A model generated the notes under the pieces. It was not told the origin of the DNA. It saw only the letters and a list, made by a program, of their open reading frames with translations, and ran no database searches. Shown here one piece after another: positions 30,657 to 39,213 of a stretch of 64,000 bases of DNA. This DNA comes from Sphingomonas sp. H160509 (lineage in GTDB: Bacteria; Pseudomonadota; Alphaproteobacteria; Sphingomonadales; Sphingomonadaceae). Positions within the stretch are counted from its first letter, which is position 1; each line of letters begins with the position of its first letter. The position numbers were made by a program, and so were the translations under genes. Location of the stretch: positions 2,716,001 to 2,780,000 of the forward strand of contig NZ_JAMXSR020000002.1 of the NCBI RefSeq assembly GCF_024124765.2, read 5' to 3'.

Positions 30657-31248
30657 CGAGGCAATCCTTCAGGCGGGCGAGGCCGCGGCGGACCCAGCTC
30701 TTCATCGTGCCCAGCGGCACGGCGCGCTTGATCGCGAGTTCGGCGTAGGTGATGCCGTCGAAGAACGCGGTGCGGATCGCATCGCGCTGTTGCGGTTCGA
30801 GGCCGTTCAGGCACTCCATCAGTTCGCGCGACGATTCGCTCGCCAGCATGCCCGCCTCGGCGCCTTCGCCGGGATCGGCGATGTCGGGTGCGTCGTCGAG
30901 CGGGCTCGTGCGGCGGACGCCCTGTGCGCGCTGCCAATCGATGGCGCGGTTGCGCGCGATCGTCGCCAACCAGGTTATCGGGCTCGCGCGACCGGGTTCC
31001 CAGGCACCGGCGCGTTTCCAGATCGTGAGATAGACCTCGTGCAGCACATCCTCCGCGGCTTGGGCGTTGCCACAGATACGGTGGGTGATCCCGAAAAGCT
31101 TCGCGCTGGTCAGCGTATAGAGCTCGCGAAACGCGTCGCGGTCCTCCTGGCCGGTCCGCAGCAGCACTTCTGAGAGGTGCGCGCGGGCGGCGTCGGCGTT
31201 CGCCTGGGCGGCGTTGGCCCGTGCTGGGGGGGCATGTGCGATAGTCAC
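30649..31248 (-). CDS. ECF sigma factor (SigK-like)
   Basis: An RNA polymerase sigma-70 factor of the extracytoplasmic function group, 199 residues. Region 2: FRELYTLTSAKLFGITHRI and HEVYLTIWKRAGAWEPGRA with PITWLATIARNRAIDWQR. Region 4: LEPQQRDAIRTAFFDGITYA then ELAIKRAVPLGTMKSWVRRG. The co-encoded RskA-like anti-sigma points to the SigK/ECF19-type pair. The target promoter cannot be read from here. The N-terminal 25 residues are Ala-rich, and a later start is possible. Confidence 0.93.
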   Translation of the reverse strand: MTIAHAPPARANAAQANADAARAHLSEVLLRTGQEDRDAFRELYTLTSAKLFGITHRICGNAQAAEDVLHEVYLTIWKRAGAWEPGRASPITWLATIARNRAIDWQRAQGVRRTSPLDDAPDIADPGEGAEAGMLASESSRELMECLNGLEPQQRDAIRTAFFDGITYAELAIKRAVPLGTMKSWVRRGLARLKDCLDG

Positions 31249-31258
31249 GGTCGGGAAC

Positions 31259-31697
31259 CTAGCGGCTAAGTCCGTCGCGGCAATAGCCTTCGCCGGGCTT
31301 CACCGTGAGGCAGTCGGTTTTGCCGAACAGATATTTGAGCCCGGTCGCGTCGCCGTTGGTCGGGCGCAGGGTTTCGCGGATGCCGTTGCGATCGAACGAT
31401 ATCGTGTCGCCGGTCGCGGTGCCGTCGAACTTGCCCTTGTTGTCGAGATCCCATTGCATCGTCAGTGCGTACTGGCCGGGTGTGGCCTTGGGGGGCGATG
31501 TCGAGGACCATGCCTTCGACGCCGAGCCAGCGGCCGGCGTAATTCGGCGCCTTGGACTTGGGAGTGGCGGGCTTGGGAGTGGCGACCTTGCGCTCGACCG
31601 AGCCGGCGGACGTCATGTTGCCGTCGCTGCTGGTATCGGGGGCTGGGCCGGAACAAGCGGTCAGCGCGGCGGCGGCGAGCAGGGTTAAGGCTTTCAT
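31259..31697 (-). CDS. Hypothetical lipoprotein (frameshifted)
   Basis: A secreted lipoprotein of about 145 residues. MKALTLLAAAALTACSGPAP gives a lipobox with Cys15. A Lys/Pro/Thr spacer follows (VATPKPATPKSKAPNYAGRW), then a small beta-rich domain, WLGVEGMVLDIAP and MQWDLDNKGKFDGTATGDTI then FDRNGIRETLRPTNGDATGL, ending in TDCLTVKPGEGYCRDG with a Cys pair that could form a disulfide. Six G at 31490-31495 should be five (five reads ATPGQYALTMQWD). Domain not named with confidence. It sits 10 bases upstream of the sigma gene and may share its transcript. Confidence 0.78.
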
Positions 31698-31738
31698 GGC
31701 GCTTCTCCTTGGGGGGCAAGGTCGACAGTCAATCATGC

Positions 31739-31866
31739 GATCCTCCCCCGCAAGGGGGAGGTGGCACCGAAGGTGACGGAGGGGGGAGGATACGTAACAG
31801 ATGTGGGCTCATTCCTCCTCCTCCGTCTGGCAAGCGCCAGCCAACTCCCCCTGGCGGGGGAGGATC
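31739..31866. repeat. Palindromic intergenic repeat, family C copy 3
   Basis: GATCCTCCCCCGC faces GGCGGGGGAGGATC; inside are AGGTGACGGAGGG against CCTCCTCCGTC and the CTGGCAAGCGCCAG hairpin. It lies between the divergent lipoprotein and rpiB genes. Confidence 0.85.
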
Positions 31867-31966
31867 GTTGCGGTTCACCGGCCGCGTTCGCGAACAGGTG
31901 TGGCAAATCGGCGCTCGGGAGGGTAGGGGGCTGGGCACCCGATCCCCCGTCACAGGAATACGCCAG

Positions 31967-32407
31967 GTGCGCATCGCCATCGCGTCCGATCACGCCGCCG
32001 TTTCGTTGAAAGCGGTGCTCGCCGCTTGGCTGCGCGAGGCGGGGCACGACGTGCTCGATCTTGGTCCCGAAGGCAATGCCAGCGTCGATTATCCCGACTA
32101 CGGGTTCAAGCTCGCGTCGGCGATCGCCGATGGTAGCGCGGACCGCGGTATCGCGCTGTGCGGTTCCGGGATCGGTATTTCGATCGCCGCCAACCGCAAC
32201 CCCGCCTGCCGCTGCGCGCTCGTGTCCGAACCGCTGTCGGCGAGCCTTGCGCGCATCCACAACGACGCCAACGCCATCGCGATGGGCGCGCGCCTGATCG
32301 GCGAGGAAATGGCCAAGGCGTGCGTCGAAGCTTTCCTGTCCGCCGATTTCGCCGGCGGCCGTCATCAACTCCGTGTCGACAAACTTTCCACAAAGGTCCC
32401 CGCATGA
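31967..32407 (+). CDS. rpiB: ribose-5-phosphate isomerase B
   Basis: Interconverts ribose 5-phosphate and ribulose 5-phosphate. 146 residues from a GTG start. [17 protein letters not shown] opens the fold; the catalytic region is [19 protein letters not shown], with the Cys base and the anion hole, and [15 protein letters not shown] is the closing block. The glyA start overlaps the stop (ATGA). The rpiB-glyA-nrdR order is common in alphaproteobacteria and links pentose supply to one-carbon and nucleotide metabolism. Confidence 0.93.
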   Translation: MRIAIASDHAAVSLKAVLAAWLREAGHDVLDLGPEGNASVDYPDYGFKLASAIADGSADRGIALCGSGIGISIAANRNPACRCALVSEPLSASLARIHNDANAIAMGARLIGEEMAKACVEAFLSADFAGGRHQLRVDKLSTKVPA

Positions 32408-33715
32408 GCACTCAGCCCCGCGAACTCCACGACGTCCAGCCCGACGGCTTTTTCACGCGCGGCCTCGCCGATGCGGACGCTGCCGTATTCGCCGGCGTCG
32501 CTGCCGAACTGGAACGCGAGCAGACGCAGATCGAGCTGATCGCGTCGGAGAACATCGTCTCGAAGGCGGTGCTCGAGGCGCAGGGCTCGGTTTTCACGAA
32601 CAAATACGCCGAGGGCTATCCAGGCAAGCGCTATTACCAGGGCTGCGCGCCATCGGACACGGTCGAGACGCTCGCGATCGAGCGCGCCAAGCAGATCTTC
32701 GGCTGCGGGTTCGTCAACGTGCAGCCGCATTCGGGCGCGCAGGCGAACGGCGCGGTGATGCTGGCGCTGGTGAAGCCCGGCGACACGATCCTCGGCATGA
32801 GCCTCGATGCGGGCGGTCATCTGACGCATGGCGCGAAGCCGGCGATGTCGGGCAAGTGGTTCAACGCGGTCCAGTACGGCGTCGATGCGACCACGCACCT
32901 GATCGACTACGACCAGGTCGAGGCGCTGGCGGTCGAGCATCAGCCGAAACTGATCATCGCGGGTGGTTCGGCCTATCCGCGGACGATCGACTTCGCGCGC
33001 TTCCGCGCGATCGCGGACAAGGTCGGCGCGTATTTCATGGTCGACATGGCGCATTTCGCCGGGATCGTCGCAGCCGGCCTGCACCCGACGCCGTTCGGCC
33101 ACGCGCATGTCGTGACGACCACCACGCACAAGACTCTGCGGGGGGCCGCGCGGTGGCATGATCATGACGAATGACGAGGGCGTAGCGAAGAAGATCAACT
33201 CGGCGGTGTTCCCGGGGCTCCAGGGTGGGCCGCTGATGCATGTGATCGCGGCGAAGGCGGTCGCGTTCGGCGAGGCGCTCCAGCCCGACTTCAAGAGCTA
33301 CATCGCCGCGGTCGTCGAGAACGCCAAGGTGCTGGCGGCGACGCTCAAGGAACGCGGTTCGGACGTCGTCTCGGGCGGCACCGACACGCATCTCGCGCTG
33401 ATCGACCTCACCCCGCTCGGCATCACCGGGCGCGATGCGGACGAGGCGCTGGAGCGTGCGGGGATCACCTGCAACAAGAACGGCATCCCCAACGATCCTT
33501 TGCCGCCAGTGAAGACGAGCGGCATCCGCGTCGGCTCGCCCGCGGGTACGACGCGCGGGTTCGGCCCGGCGGAATTCCGCGAGATCGGCAACATGGTCGC
33601 CGACGTGCTGGACGGCCTCGCGAAAAAGGGCGAGCATGGGGACCCGGAAGTCGAGGCGGACGTTCGGACGCGTGTTCGTGCACTGTGCGCGCGCTTCCCG
33701 ATCTATCAAGGATAA
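32404..33715 (+). CDS. glyA: serine hydroxymethyltransferase (frameshifted)
   Basis: A PLP enzyme that converts serine and tetrahydrofolate to glycine and methylene-THF. About 436 residues. Motifs: [63 protein letters not shown], and [15 protein letters not shown] with the Schiff-base lysine. The break is in that last motif: six G at 33140-33145 should be five. The C-terminal half ([35 protein letters not shown]) is intact in the next frame. Translationally coupled to rpiB. Confidence 0.96.
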
Positions 33716-33720
33716 ACAGC

Positions 33721-33900
33721 ATGTCGAAGTTCGACGACGTCCAGAACGACATCAAGGCGACCCCCGGCCTCGGCAAGAGCATGGCCAAGTGGAGCGCACT
33801 CGGCGCGGTCGTGGCAATCCCGGTGCCGGTGATCGGCCCGATCTTCGGCGCACTCGCGGGCGCGGGCTACGCGTACTACAAGGGCAAGAAGAAGGTCTGA
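33721..33900 (+). CDS. Small glycine-zipper membrane protein between glyA and nrdR
   Basis: A 59-residue protein starting MSKFDDVQNDIKATPGLGK. Residues about 24-51 form one hydrophobic stretch with spaced small residues (GPIFGALAGAGYAYY), a glycine-zipper pattern, followed by a basic end KGKKKV. It begins five bases after the glyA stop and ends directly before the nrdR ATG, so it is part of the operon. I do not recognise a named family. A helix-packing or membrane-inserted role is inference. Confidence 0.8.
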   Translation: MSKFDDVQNDIKATPGLGKSMAKWSALGAVVAIPVPVIGPIFGALAGAGYAYYKGKKKV

Positions 33901-34365
33901 ATGCGCTGCCCCTTCTGCGGACATGAAGACAGCCAGGTAAAGGACAGCCGCCCCACCGAAGACGGGGCGGCGATCCGACGCCGGCGCCAGTGCGAAGGGT
34001 GTGCCGCGCGTTTCACGACGTTCGAGCGGATCCAGCTGCGTGAGCTGTTCGTGTTGAAGAGCGAGGGCAGGCGCGAGCCGTTCGACCGGGAGAAGCTGCT
34101 CAGGTCGTTGTCGATCGCCACGCGGAAGCGGGCGATCGAGGCTGGGCGGATCGAGAAGCTGGTGAGTGGGATCCAGCGTCGACTGGAGACGCTGGGCGAG
34201 AACGACGTCACGTCGAAGCGGATCGGCGAGATGGTGATGGATGGGCTCAAGGGGCTCGATTCGGTCGCGTATATTCGGTTTGCTAGCGTTTATCGGGACT
34301 TCAGCGAGGCGAAGGACTTCGAGGCTTTTGCCGGGAGTGTCGAGGAGGTCGGGCGGGCTGAGTAA
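33901..34365 (+). CDS. nrdR: transcriptional repressor NrdR
   Basis: Senses ATP/dATP and represses ribonucleotide reductase genes. 154 residues. The N-terminal zinc ribbon has [17 protein letters not shown] and [19 protein letters not shown]; the ATP-cone begins [20 protein letters not shown]. The ATG follows the previous stop with no gap. Downstream is a repeat-rich stretch (34366-34601) without another gene. No NrdR box is apparent within the window. Confidence 0.95.
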   Translation: MRCPFCGHEDSQVKDSRPTEDGAAIRRRRQCEGCAARFTTFERIQLRELFVLKSEGRREPFDREKLLRSLSIATRKRAIEAGRIEKLVSGIQRRLETLGENDVTSKRIGEMVMDGLKGLDSVAYIRFASVYRDFSEAKDFEAFAGSVEEVGRAE

Positions 34366-34383
34366 TTCGCGCTCCCTTATTTG

Positions 34384-34433
34384 TCCTTCGATACGCGCTC
34401 TCGACTTCGCTCGATCGCTACTCGGGACGAACG
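34384..34433. repeat. Interspersed repeat, family E copy 2 (direct)
   Basis: CCTTCGATACGCGCTCTCG ... CTACTCGGGACGAACGG. Same orientation as the copy at 34893 and inverted to the one at 34540. It lies after the nrdR stop. Confidence 0.8.
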
Positions 34434-34539
34434 GTTTGGGGAGTGGATCAGGGGCGGTGAATTGGGGTGATGCCCCATGCTCATCGGCACATCCGTGCCC
34501 CTCACATTCCATTGCAAAATAAGGCCCGCCACCCCCATT

Positions 34540-34590
34540 CCGTTCGTCCCGAGTAGACGTCGAGCTTGTCGAGACGGCGTATCGAGGGAT
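34540..34590. repeat. Interspersed repeat, family E copy 3 (inverted)
   Basis: CGTTCGTCCCGAGTAGACG, then CGAGCTTGTCGAGACGGCG and TATCGAGGGA. Its reverse complement matches the copy at 34893 over nearly its whole length. It ends 12 bases before the GIY-YIG start codon. Confidence 0.85.
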
Positions 34591-34601
34591 AAGCCCCACC
34601 C

Positions 34602-34967
34602 ATGACATTCTGGGCCTATGTGGTGCGCTGCGCCGACGACAGTTATTACACCGGACATACCGACGATCTTGAGCGGAGGATCGGCCAGCATAACCTTGGC
34701 GAGATTGCGGGCTACACGCAGACGCGACGCCCGGTGACGCTGATGTGGAGCCAGGAATTTCCTTCGCGGCAGGAAGCTCTGGCGGCCGAGTTCCAGGTAA
34801 AGGACTGGTCGCGGAAGAAGAAGGAAGCGCTGTTCCGCGACGACTGGGCGGCGGTCTCTGCGGCGGCGCGGAAGCCTGAGCATTCCGAACCAGTCCCTCG
34901 ATACGAGGTTTCGACAAGCTCGACCTCTACTCGGGACGAACGGGATGAGGAGAGCGAGCAGGCTGGT
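34602..34967 (+). CDS. GIY-YIG nuclease-like protein, open into trmJ
   Basis: A small GIY-YIG domain protein (YhbQ/UPF0213 group). MTFWAYVVRCADDSYYTGHT carries the strands with degenerate Tyr pair, DDLERRIGQHNLGEIAGYTQ the conserved Arg helix, and EALAAEFQVKDWSRKKKEAL the closing helix with Glu. After residue 90 there is no stop: the frame runs through a family E repeat (PVPRYEVSTSSTSTRDERDE) and into TrmJ without a break. It may therefore be made as a fusion of about 374 residues. Homologues are short stand-alone proteins, so the fusion is probably recent. Function in vivo is uncertain. Confidence 0.85.
34893..34943 (+). repeat. Interspersed repeat, family E copy 4, inside the GIY-YIG/TrmJ frame
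   Basis: TCCCTCGATACGAGGTTTCG, ACAAGCTCGACCTCTACTCG and GGACGAACGG. This copy is translated as PRYEVSTSSTSTRDER and links the two domains. Together with the inverted copy at 34540 it encloses the GIY-YIG coding region. Confidence 0.85.
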
Positions 34968-35725
34968 ATGGGCGAGGAAGCGACGGTCGGCGCCTCAACC
35001 CCACTCCCCGTCATAATCCTCGTCCGCCCCCAACTCGGCGAGAACATAGGCAAGGCCGCGCGGGCCATGCTCAACTTCGGGCTCACCGAAATGCGCCTCG
35101 TCTCCCCGAGAGACGGCTGGCCCAACCCCTCCGCCGGCCCCGCCGCCAGCGGCGCCGACATCGTCCTCCAGAACGCGAAGGTCTACGACAGCGTCGCCGC
35201 CGCTACCGCCGACTGCGCGCAGGTGTACGCCACCACCGTCCGCAAGCGTGGTGTCACCAAGCCCGTCGTCACCCCCGAACAGGCGTCGACAGAAATCCAC
35301 GCCGCCCCCGGCCGCTCCGCGATTCTGTTCGGGCCCGAGCGCTCGGGTCTCGAAACCGACGACGTGGCGGTCGCGCGGACGATCATCACTGTGCCGATCA
35401 ATCCGGAGTTCGGATCGCTCAACCTCGCCCAGGCGGTGATCCTGGTCGCCTATGAATGGTCGAAGGGGCTCACCGCCGAGCGCGAGTTGTCGCAGCCGTC
35501 GATCAACCCGATCATGCCGCCCGCACCGCAGGAGGAGCTCGACGGGATGATCGGGCAGCTCGATGCGATGCTGATGGCGGCGGGATTCTTCCATCTGCCC
35601 GACAAGATGCAGTCGACGCGGCGGACGCTGCGCACGCTGCTGACCAAGCCGGGGTGGTCGAGCCAGGAAATCCGGACTCTCCGCGGGGTGTTGTCGTCGT
35701 TGGGGGGAAGAAGCCGCGGGTTTGA
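34968..35725 (+). CDS. trmJ: tRNA/rRNA 2'-O-methyltransferase, TrmJ-like (SPOUT; frameshifted)
   Basis: A SpoU-class knotted methyltransferase that modifies ribose 2'-OH, by family at position 32 of tRNA. About 251 residues from the internal ATG; the open frame also extends upstream into GIY-YIG. Motifs: VIILVRPQLGENIGKAARAM (N-terminal Asn/Arg motif), SAILFGPERSGLETDDV (motif 2) and NPEFGSLNLAQAVILVAYEW (motif 3, knot). Six G at 35702-35707 shift the end; four or seven G give LGKKPRV or LGGKKPRV and a stop at 35725. Dimerisation tail MQSTRRTLRTLLTKPGWSS fits TrmJ. Confidence 0.88.
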
Positions 35726-35758
35726 AGCCCGACTGAGCGCCTCCGTTCGCCCCTCTTT

Positions 35759-35830
35759 CCGTTCGCCCTGAGCGAAGTCGAAGGGTGTGCCCCAAGCGAA
35801 GGTGCTTCGACTTCGCTCAGCACGAACGGG
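35759..35830. repeat. Palindromic repeat, family E-like (CGTTCGCCCTGAGCGAAG form)
   Basis: CCGTTCGCCCTGAGCGAAG and TCGAAGGG face CTTCGACTTCGCTCAGCACG and AACGGG. It sits between the convergent trmJ and chorismate mutase genes and can form a long hairpin. Confidence 0.8.
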
Positions 35831-35868
35831 GGTGGGGTCGGGACGGGGACAGGGGACTCTTGGTGGGG

Positions 35869-36168
35869 CTAGCGTTTGTCGAACGCCGCCAGTTCATAGG
35901 CGATCGACGCTTCGACCAGCGCTTCCCATAGGTCCGCAACCACCGCGTCCGGCACCCCGAGCCTCACCGCCTCGGCGCGCGCATTCTCGATCACCTGCGT
36001 CTTCCGTGCCTCGTCCCGCACATGCCCGCGCTCGGGCTTGATGCGTGCGGCGGCGTCCATGTACGCGAACCGCTTGGCGAGCAACGCGACCAACTCTCGG
36101 TCGAGCGCGTCGACGCCCGCGCGGACGTCGGTCATGGTCGTGCAGTCTGGGCCGGATAGTATGGTCAT
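35869..36168 (-). CDS. chorismate mutase (AroQ class)
   Basis: A small all-helical enzyme of 99 residues that rearranges chorismate to prephenate for Phe/Tyr synthesis. [20 protein letters not shown] is helix one with the active-site Arg, [20 protein letters not shown] the second Arg/Lys cluster, and [17 protein letters not shown] the last helix. The start may be 36168 (MTILSG) or 36135 (MTDVRAG). It is a stand-alone domain with no prephenate dehydratase part, of the PchB/AroQ monofunctional type. Divergent from rpsD. Confidence 0.88.
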   Translation of the reverse strand: MTILSGPDCTTMTDVRAGVDALDRELVALLAKRFAYMDAAARIKPERGHVRDEARKTQVIENARAEAVRLGVPDAVVADLWEALVEASIAYELAAFDKR

Positions 36169-36414
36169 GCGCCGCCTCTTGCCGAGACGCTCGCAGCCTG
36201 TCCAGCACGACCGCCGAGCTTGACTCGGACGTCCCTCCCGTCTAGGCGCCCGCCTTCGCAATGGCCCCGCACCCCGGTGAAGCGGTGGCCCTGCCCTGTC
36301 TCGTACAGCCAGCAGAGCGATACCGGGACAAATCCTGCCTTCCCCGCAAACGTGGGAACCGGTTTTCGGATCGGGAAGGCAGATCACGTTGTTAGCATTT
36401 GCCAAGGACTTACT

Positions 36415-37029
36415 ATGTCGAAGCGTCAAAGCGCGAAGTACAAACTCGATCGCCGTATGGGCGAGAACATCTGGGGTCGCCCCAAGTCGCCCGTCAACAA
36501 GCGCGAATACGGCCCGGGCCAGCACGGCCAGCGCCGCAAGGGCAAGGTCAGCGACTTCGGTATCCAGCTGCGCGCCAAGCAGAAGCTCAAGGGCTATTAC
36601 GGCGACGTGACCGAGAAGCAGTTCCGTGCGTGCTACCACGAGGCTGCGCGTCTGAAGGGCGATACCTCGCAGAACCTGATCGGCCTGCTCGAGCAGCGTC
36701 TCGACATGATCGTCTACCGCGCCAAGTTCGCGCCGACGATCTTCGCGGCACGCCAGATCGTTTCGCACGGTCACATCCGCGTCAACGGCGTGAAGTGCAA
36801 CATCGCCTCGCGTCGCTGCTTCGTCGGCGACGAGATCACGCTGGGCACCAAGGCGCAGGAAATGGCGCTGGTCATGGAAGCACAGAGCCTCGCCGAGCGT
36901 GAGATCCCCGACTATGTCGCCACCGACGGCGCGGCCAAGGTCACCTTCACGCGCGTTCCGACGCTCGACGAAGTGCCTTACCCCGTCAAGATGGAGCCAA
37001 ATCTGGTCGTCGAGTTCTACTCGCGCTGA
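36415..37029 (+). CDS. rpsD: 30S ribosomal protein S4
   Basis: Primary assembly protein of the small subunit, 204 residues. [20 protein letters not shown] is the alphaproteobacterial N-terminus without zinc cysteines; the S4 RNA-binding domain is [20 protein letters not shown] then [20 protein letters not shown]. It is preceded by AAGGAC and followed by a strong hairpin terminator, so it is transcribed alone, as is usual when rpsD is outside the alpha operon. Confidence 0.97.
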   Translation: MSKRQSAKYKLDRRMGENIWGRPKSPVNKREYGPGQHGQRRKGKVSDFGIQLRAKQKLKGYYGDVTEKQFRACYHEAARLKGDTSQNLIGLLEQRLDMIVYRAKFAPTIFAARQIVSHGHIRVNGVKCNIASRRCFVGDEITLGTKAQEMALVMEAQSLAEREIPDYVATDGAAKVTFTRVPTLDEVPYPVKMEPNLVVEFYSR

Positions 37030-37057
37030 TCTTTCGGTATTATCGATACGAGGAAAA

Positions 37058-37085
37058 GGGCGGTCCCGCGGGGCCGCCCTTTTTC
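37058..37085 (+). terminator. Rho-independent terminator after rpsD
   Basis: GGGCGG and CCGCCC pair around TCCCGCGGGG, followed directly by TTTTTC. It lies 29 bases after the rpsD stop and just before the convergent peptidase gene. Confidence 0.92.
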
Positions 37086-37091
37086 GTTGCG

Positions 37092-39089
37092 CTACATGCC
37101 GAGTGACGTCCGAAGGAATGCATCCGCTTTCGTCAGCATGGTCGTCCGCGCACTTACGTCGTCGAGCTGGTGATCCAGTCCGGCGAACTCGACCAGCTCG
37201 ACCTTGCCCCCAACCGATTTCAGCCGGCTCGCCATTAGCCGGGATTCACCGATCCCGACGTTGCGGTCCTTGTCGCCGTGGAACAGCAGGACCGGCACCT
37301 TGATCTTGTCGGCATTGCGCGCAGGCGAGCCTTCGCGAATGTGTGGGCCCTGCCCGATAAAGGCGTCGACCATCTTGAAGTTGCTATAGTTCCGCGACTC
37401 TTCGCGAAGGCTGTCGAGATCGGTGACCGGCGCGATCGCGACGATCGCCTTGAACAGACCCGGATCCACCACCGACGATTGCAGTGCCGCATAGCCGCCA
37501 TACGACCAGCCGACGATCGCGAGTTTGTCCGGCGTGGCGATGCCCTGCGATACAAGCCAACGGCCCGCATCGTCGACATCGCCGATCGCGGTGCGCCAGG
37601 ACTGGAAGCCATTCTTCTTGAACCAAGCCGATCCATAGCCCGTCGATCCGCGGAAGTTTGGTTGCAGCACCGCGAACCCGCGCGCCGCAAAGAATTGCGA
37701 TAGCCAGTCGAAGCCCCACTCGTCCCGATCACCGGGGCCGCCATGTGGCATAACGATCGCCGGCAATCCTTTCCCCGTGCTGCCGGCGGGTAAGGTCAGG
37801 TATCCGGGGATCATCGTCCCATCGGCCGCACGGAAGGTAACCGGCTTGACGCTGGCGAGCGTGGTCTTTGCAAGTTGCGGCCGTGCAGGCAGCACTTCCT
37901 CCATCTTTCGCGTCGCCCGATCGAGCAGATAGTAGCGACCCGGATCGACGTCGCTGCCCGCGAACAGCAGCAGCTTGCTTTCGTCGCTGCTCGCGTCGAC
38001 GAACGTGATCAGAGGCTGGCCCGGCAGTGCCTTTCGCAGAGACGCGGCGAGGGCGCGCAACGCTGGGTCGAAGAACTCCGTCTCGCGGCGATCGGTAGCA
38101 TAGGACGCGCCGACCACGCGCTTCTGTCGCCCGATCCTGATCAACTGGTCGACGTCGACATCGGCTCGAGCAAGGACGACCTCGCGCTTCAAGCTGCCGT
38201 CCAGCGCGATTTTATAGAGTGCGGTCCGGCCGTCCTTATCGTCGAAACCATATGCGACGTTAAGGAGAGAATCGACGGCATAGGGATTGAAGCCCGTATC
38301 TCCACCTCCGCCGATCGTCAGGCGGCCGAGTGGTTGCCAACCACGGTCGCCGGGTTTTCGATACGAATAGCTGATAGTGGCGGTATCGTATCCGATACCG
38401 GTCTTGGCACGCGTTCCGACGATCCGCACGACACCTTGGCCATCGCTGATATATTCGACCGCACCGCCACGCGGCTGTTCGATCGTTCGACGGGCGAGCG
38501 TGACGGTATCGATCCGTTCCACACCCAGGCCGTCGGTCTCGTTCGCCAGATGAGTTCCGGTCGTGACCTCGGGTACGAACTTGCGCGTCATCAGCACCGA
38601 TCCGGCCGCGCCGTCGGCAGTCCAGTCGATCACGGTGCCGCCGTCCTGCATGACGTCCAGCGCGCGGGCGTTATCGGATGCGGTCAATATCTTCATCTTG
38701 CCGCCGTCGCTATCGAGCGCGATCGCGCGGCTGAAACCCAGTATGTTGTAGCCATCGTCGGCTACGGTGACCATCTGACAGACCAGTCGGGTCGTGGTCG
38801 ACCAATGGCAATCGGCGAGATGATCGGGGTTTCCCGATGCGGTCAGGATCGTCCTCGGATTGCCGCCCGCGACGAGATCGGCAATCTGAAGCGCTTCGCC
38901 GCGGCCGTTCGTGGGCACGACCAGCGCGACGTGCGTGCCGTCCGGCGACAGGCTGATCTGTCGGATGGCTTCACGAGCGCCGAAGGCGGCTGCGGTCGGT
39001 CCGACGGGGTCGGGGGCTGCCTGCGCTGGCGGCATTCCAAATGCCACGCAGACGGCAGCACTCGCACGAATTGCAAATCGTAACCGCAT
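37092..39089 (-). CDS. Secreted S9 family (prolyl oligopeptidase/DPP-like) peptidase
   Basis: A 665-residue serine peptidase. MRLRFAIRASAAVCVAFGMP and PAQAAPD form a Sec signal peptide, so I reject the upstream extension of the open frame. A beta-propeller half (ISLSPDGTHVALVVPTNG and later strands) precedes the alpha/beta hydrolase: LTLPAGSTGKGLPAIVMPHG, nucleophile Ser in VGWSYGGYAALQ, Asp in LFHGDKDRNVGI, His in AGLDHQLDD. These enzymes trim oligopeptides in the periplasm or outside. Divergent from an M28 peptidase gene with about 125 bases between starts, suggesting shared peptide-scavenging. Confidence 0.92.
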   Translation of the reverse strand: MRLRFAIRASAAVCVAFGMPPAQAAPDPVGPTAAAFGAREAIRQISLSPDGTHVALVVPTNGRGEALQIADLVAGGNPRTILTASGNPDHLADCHWSTTTRLVCQMVTVADDGYNILGFSRAIALDSDGGKMKILTASDNARALDVMQDGGTVIDWTADGAAGSVLMTRKFVPEVTTGTHLANETDGLGVERIDTVTLARRTIEQPRGGAVEYISDGQGVVRIVGTRAKTGIGYDTATISYSYRKPGDRGWQPLGRLTIGGGGDTGFNPYAVDSLLNVAYGFDDKDGRTALYKIALDGSLKREVVLARADVDVDQLIRIGRQKRVVGASYATDRRETEFFDPALRALAASLRKALPGQPLITFVDASSDESKLLLFAGSDVDPGRYYLLDRATRKMEEVLPARPQLAKTTLASVKPVTFRAADGTMIPGYLTLPAGSTGKGLPAIVMPHGGPGDRDEWGFDWLSQFFAARGFAVLQPNFRGSTGYGSAWFKKNGFQSWRTAIGDVDDAGRWLVSQGIATPDKLAIVGWSYGGYAALQSSVVDPGLFKAIVAIAPVTDLDSLREESRNYSNFKMVDAFIGQGPHIREGSPARNADKIKVPVLLFHGDKDRNVGIGESRLMASRLKSVGGKVELVEFAGLDHQLDDVSARTTMLTKADAFLRTSLGM

Positions 39090-39213
39090 CGCCGTTTCCC
39101 CCAATGTCCCCTTTGGGTATCCTATCGACGCCGGGCAGCACGGCAAGAGCAGCGGCGCTTGCGCGGTATCGGGCGCACTGCCAAAACGCGTATGACTTAA
39201 CGGGGATATGTAG

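Noticed and set aside
36175..36414. N-terminal extension of rpsD to 36220
   Set aside because: S4 proteins start at [14 protein letters not shown]; the extension is Pro/Arg-rich and the AAGGAC site fits the ATG at 36415.
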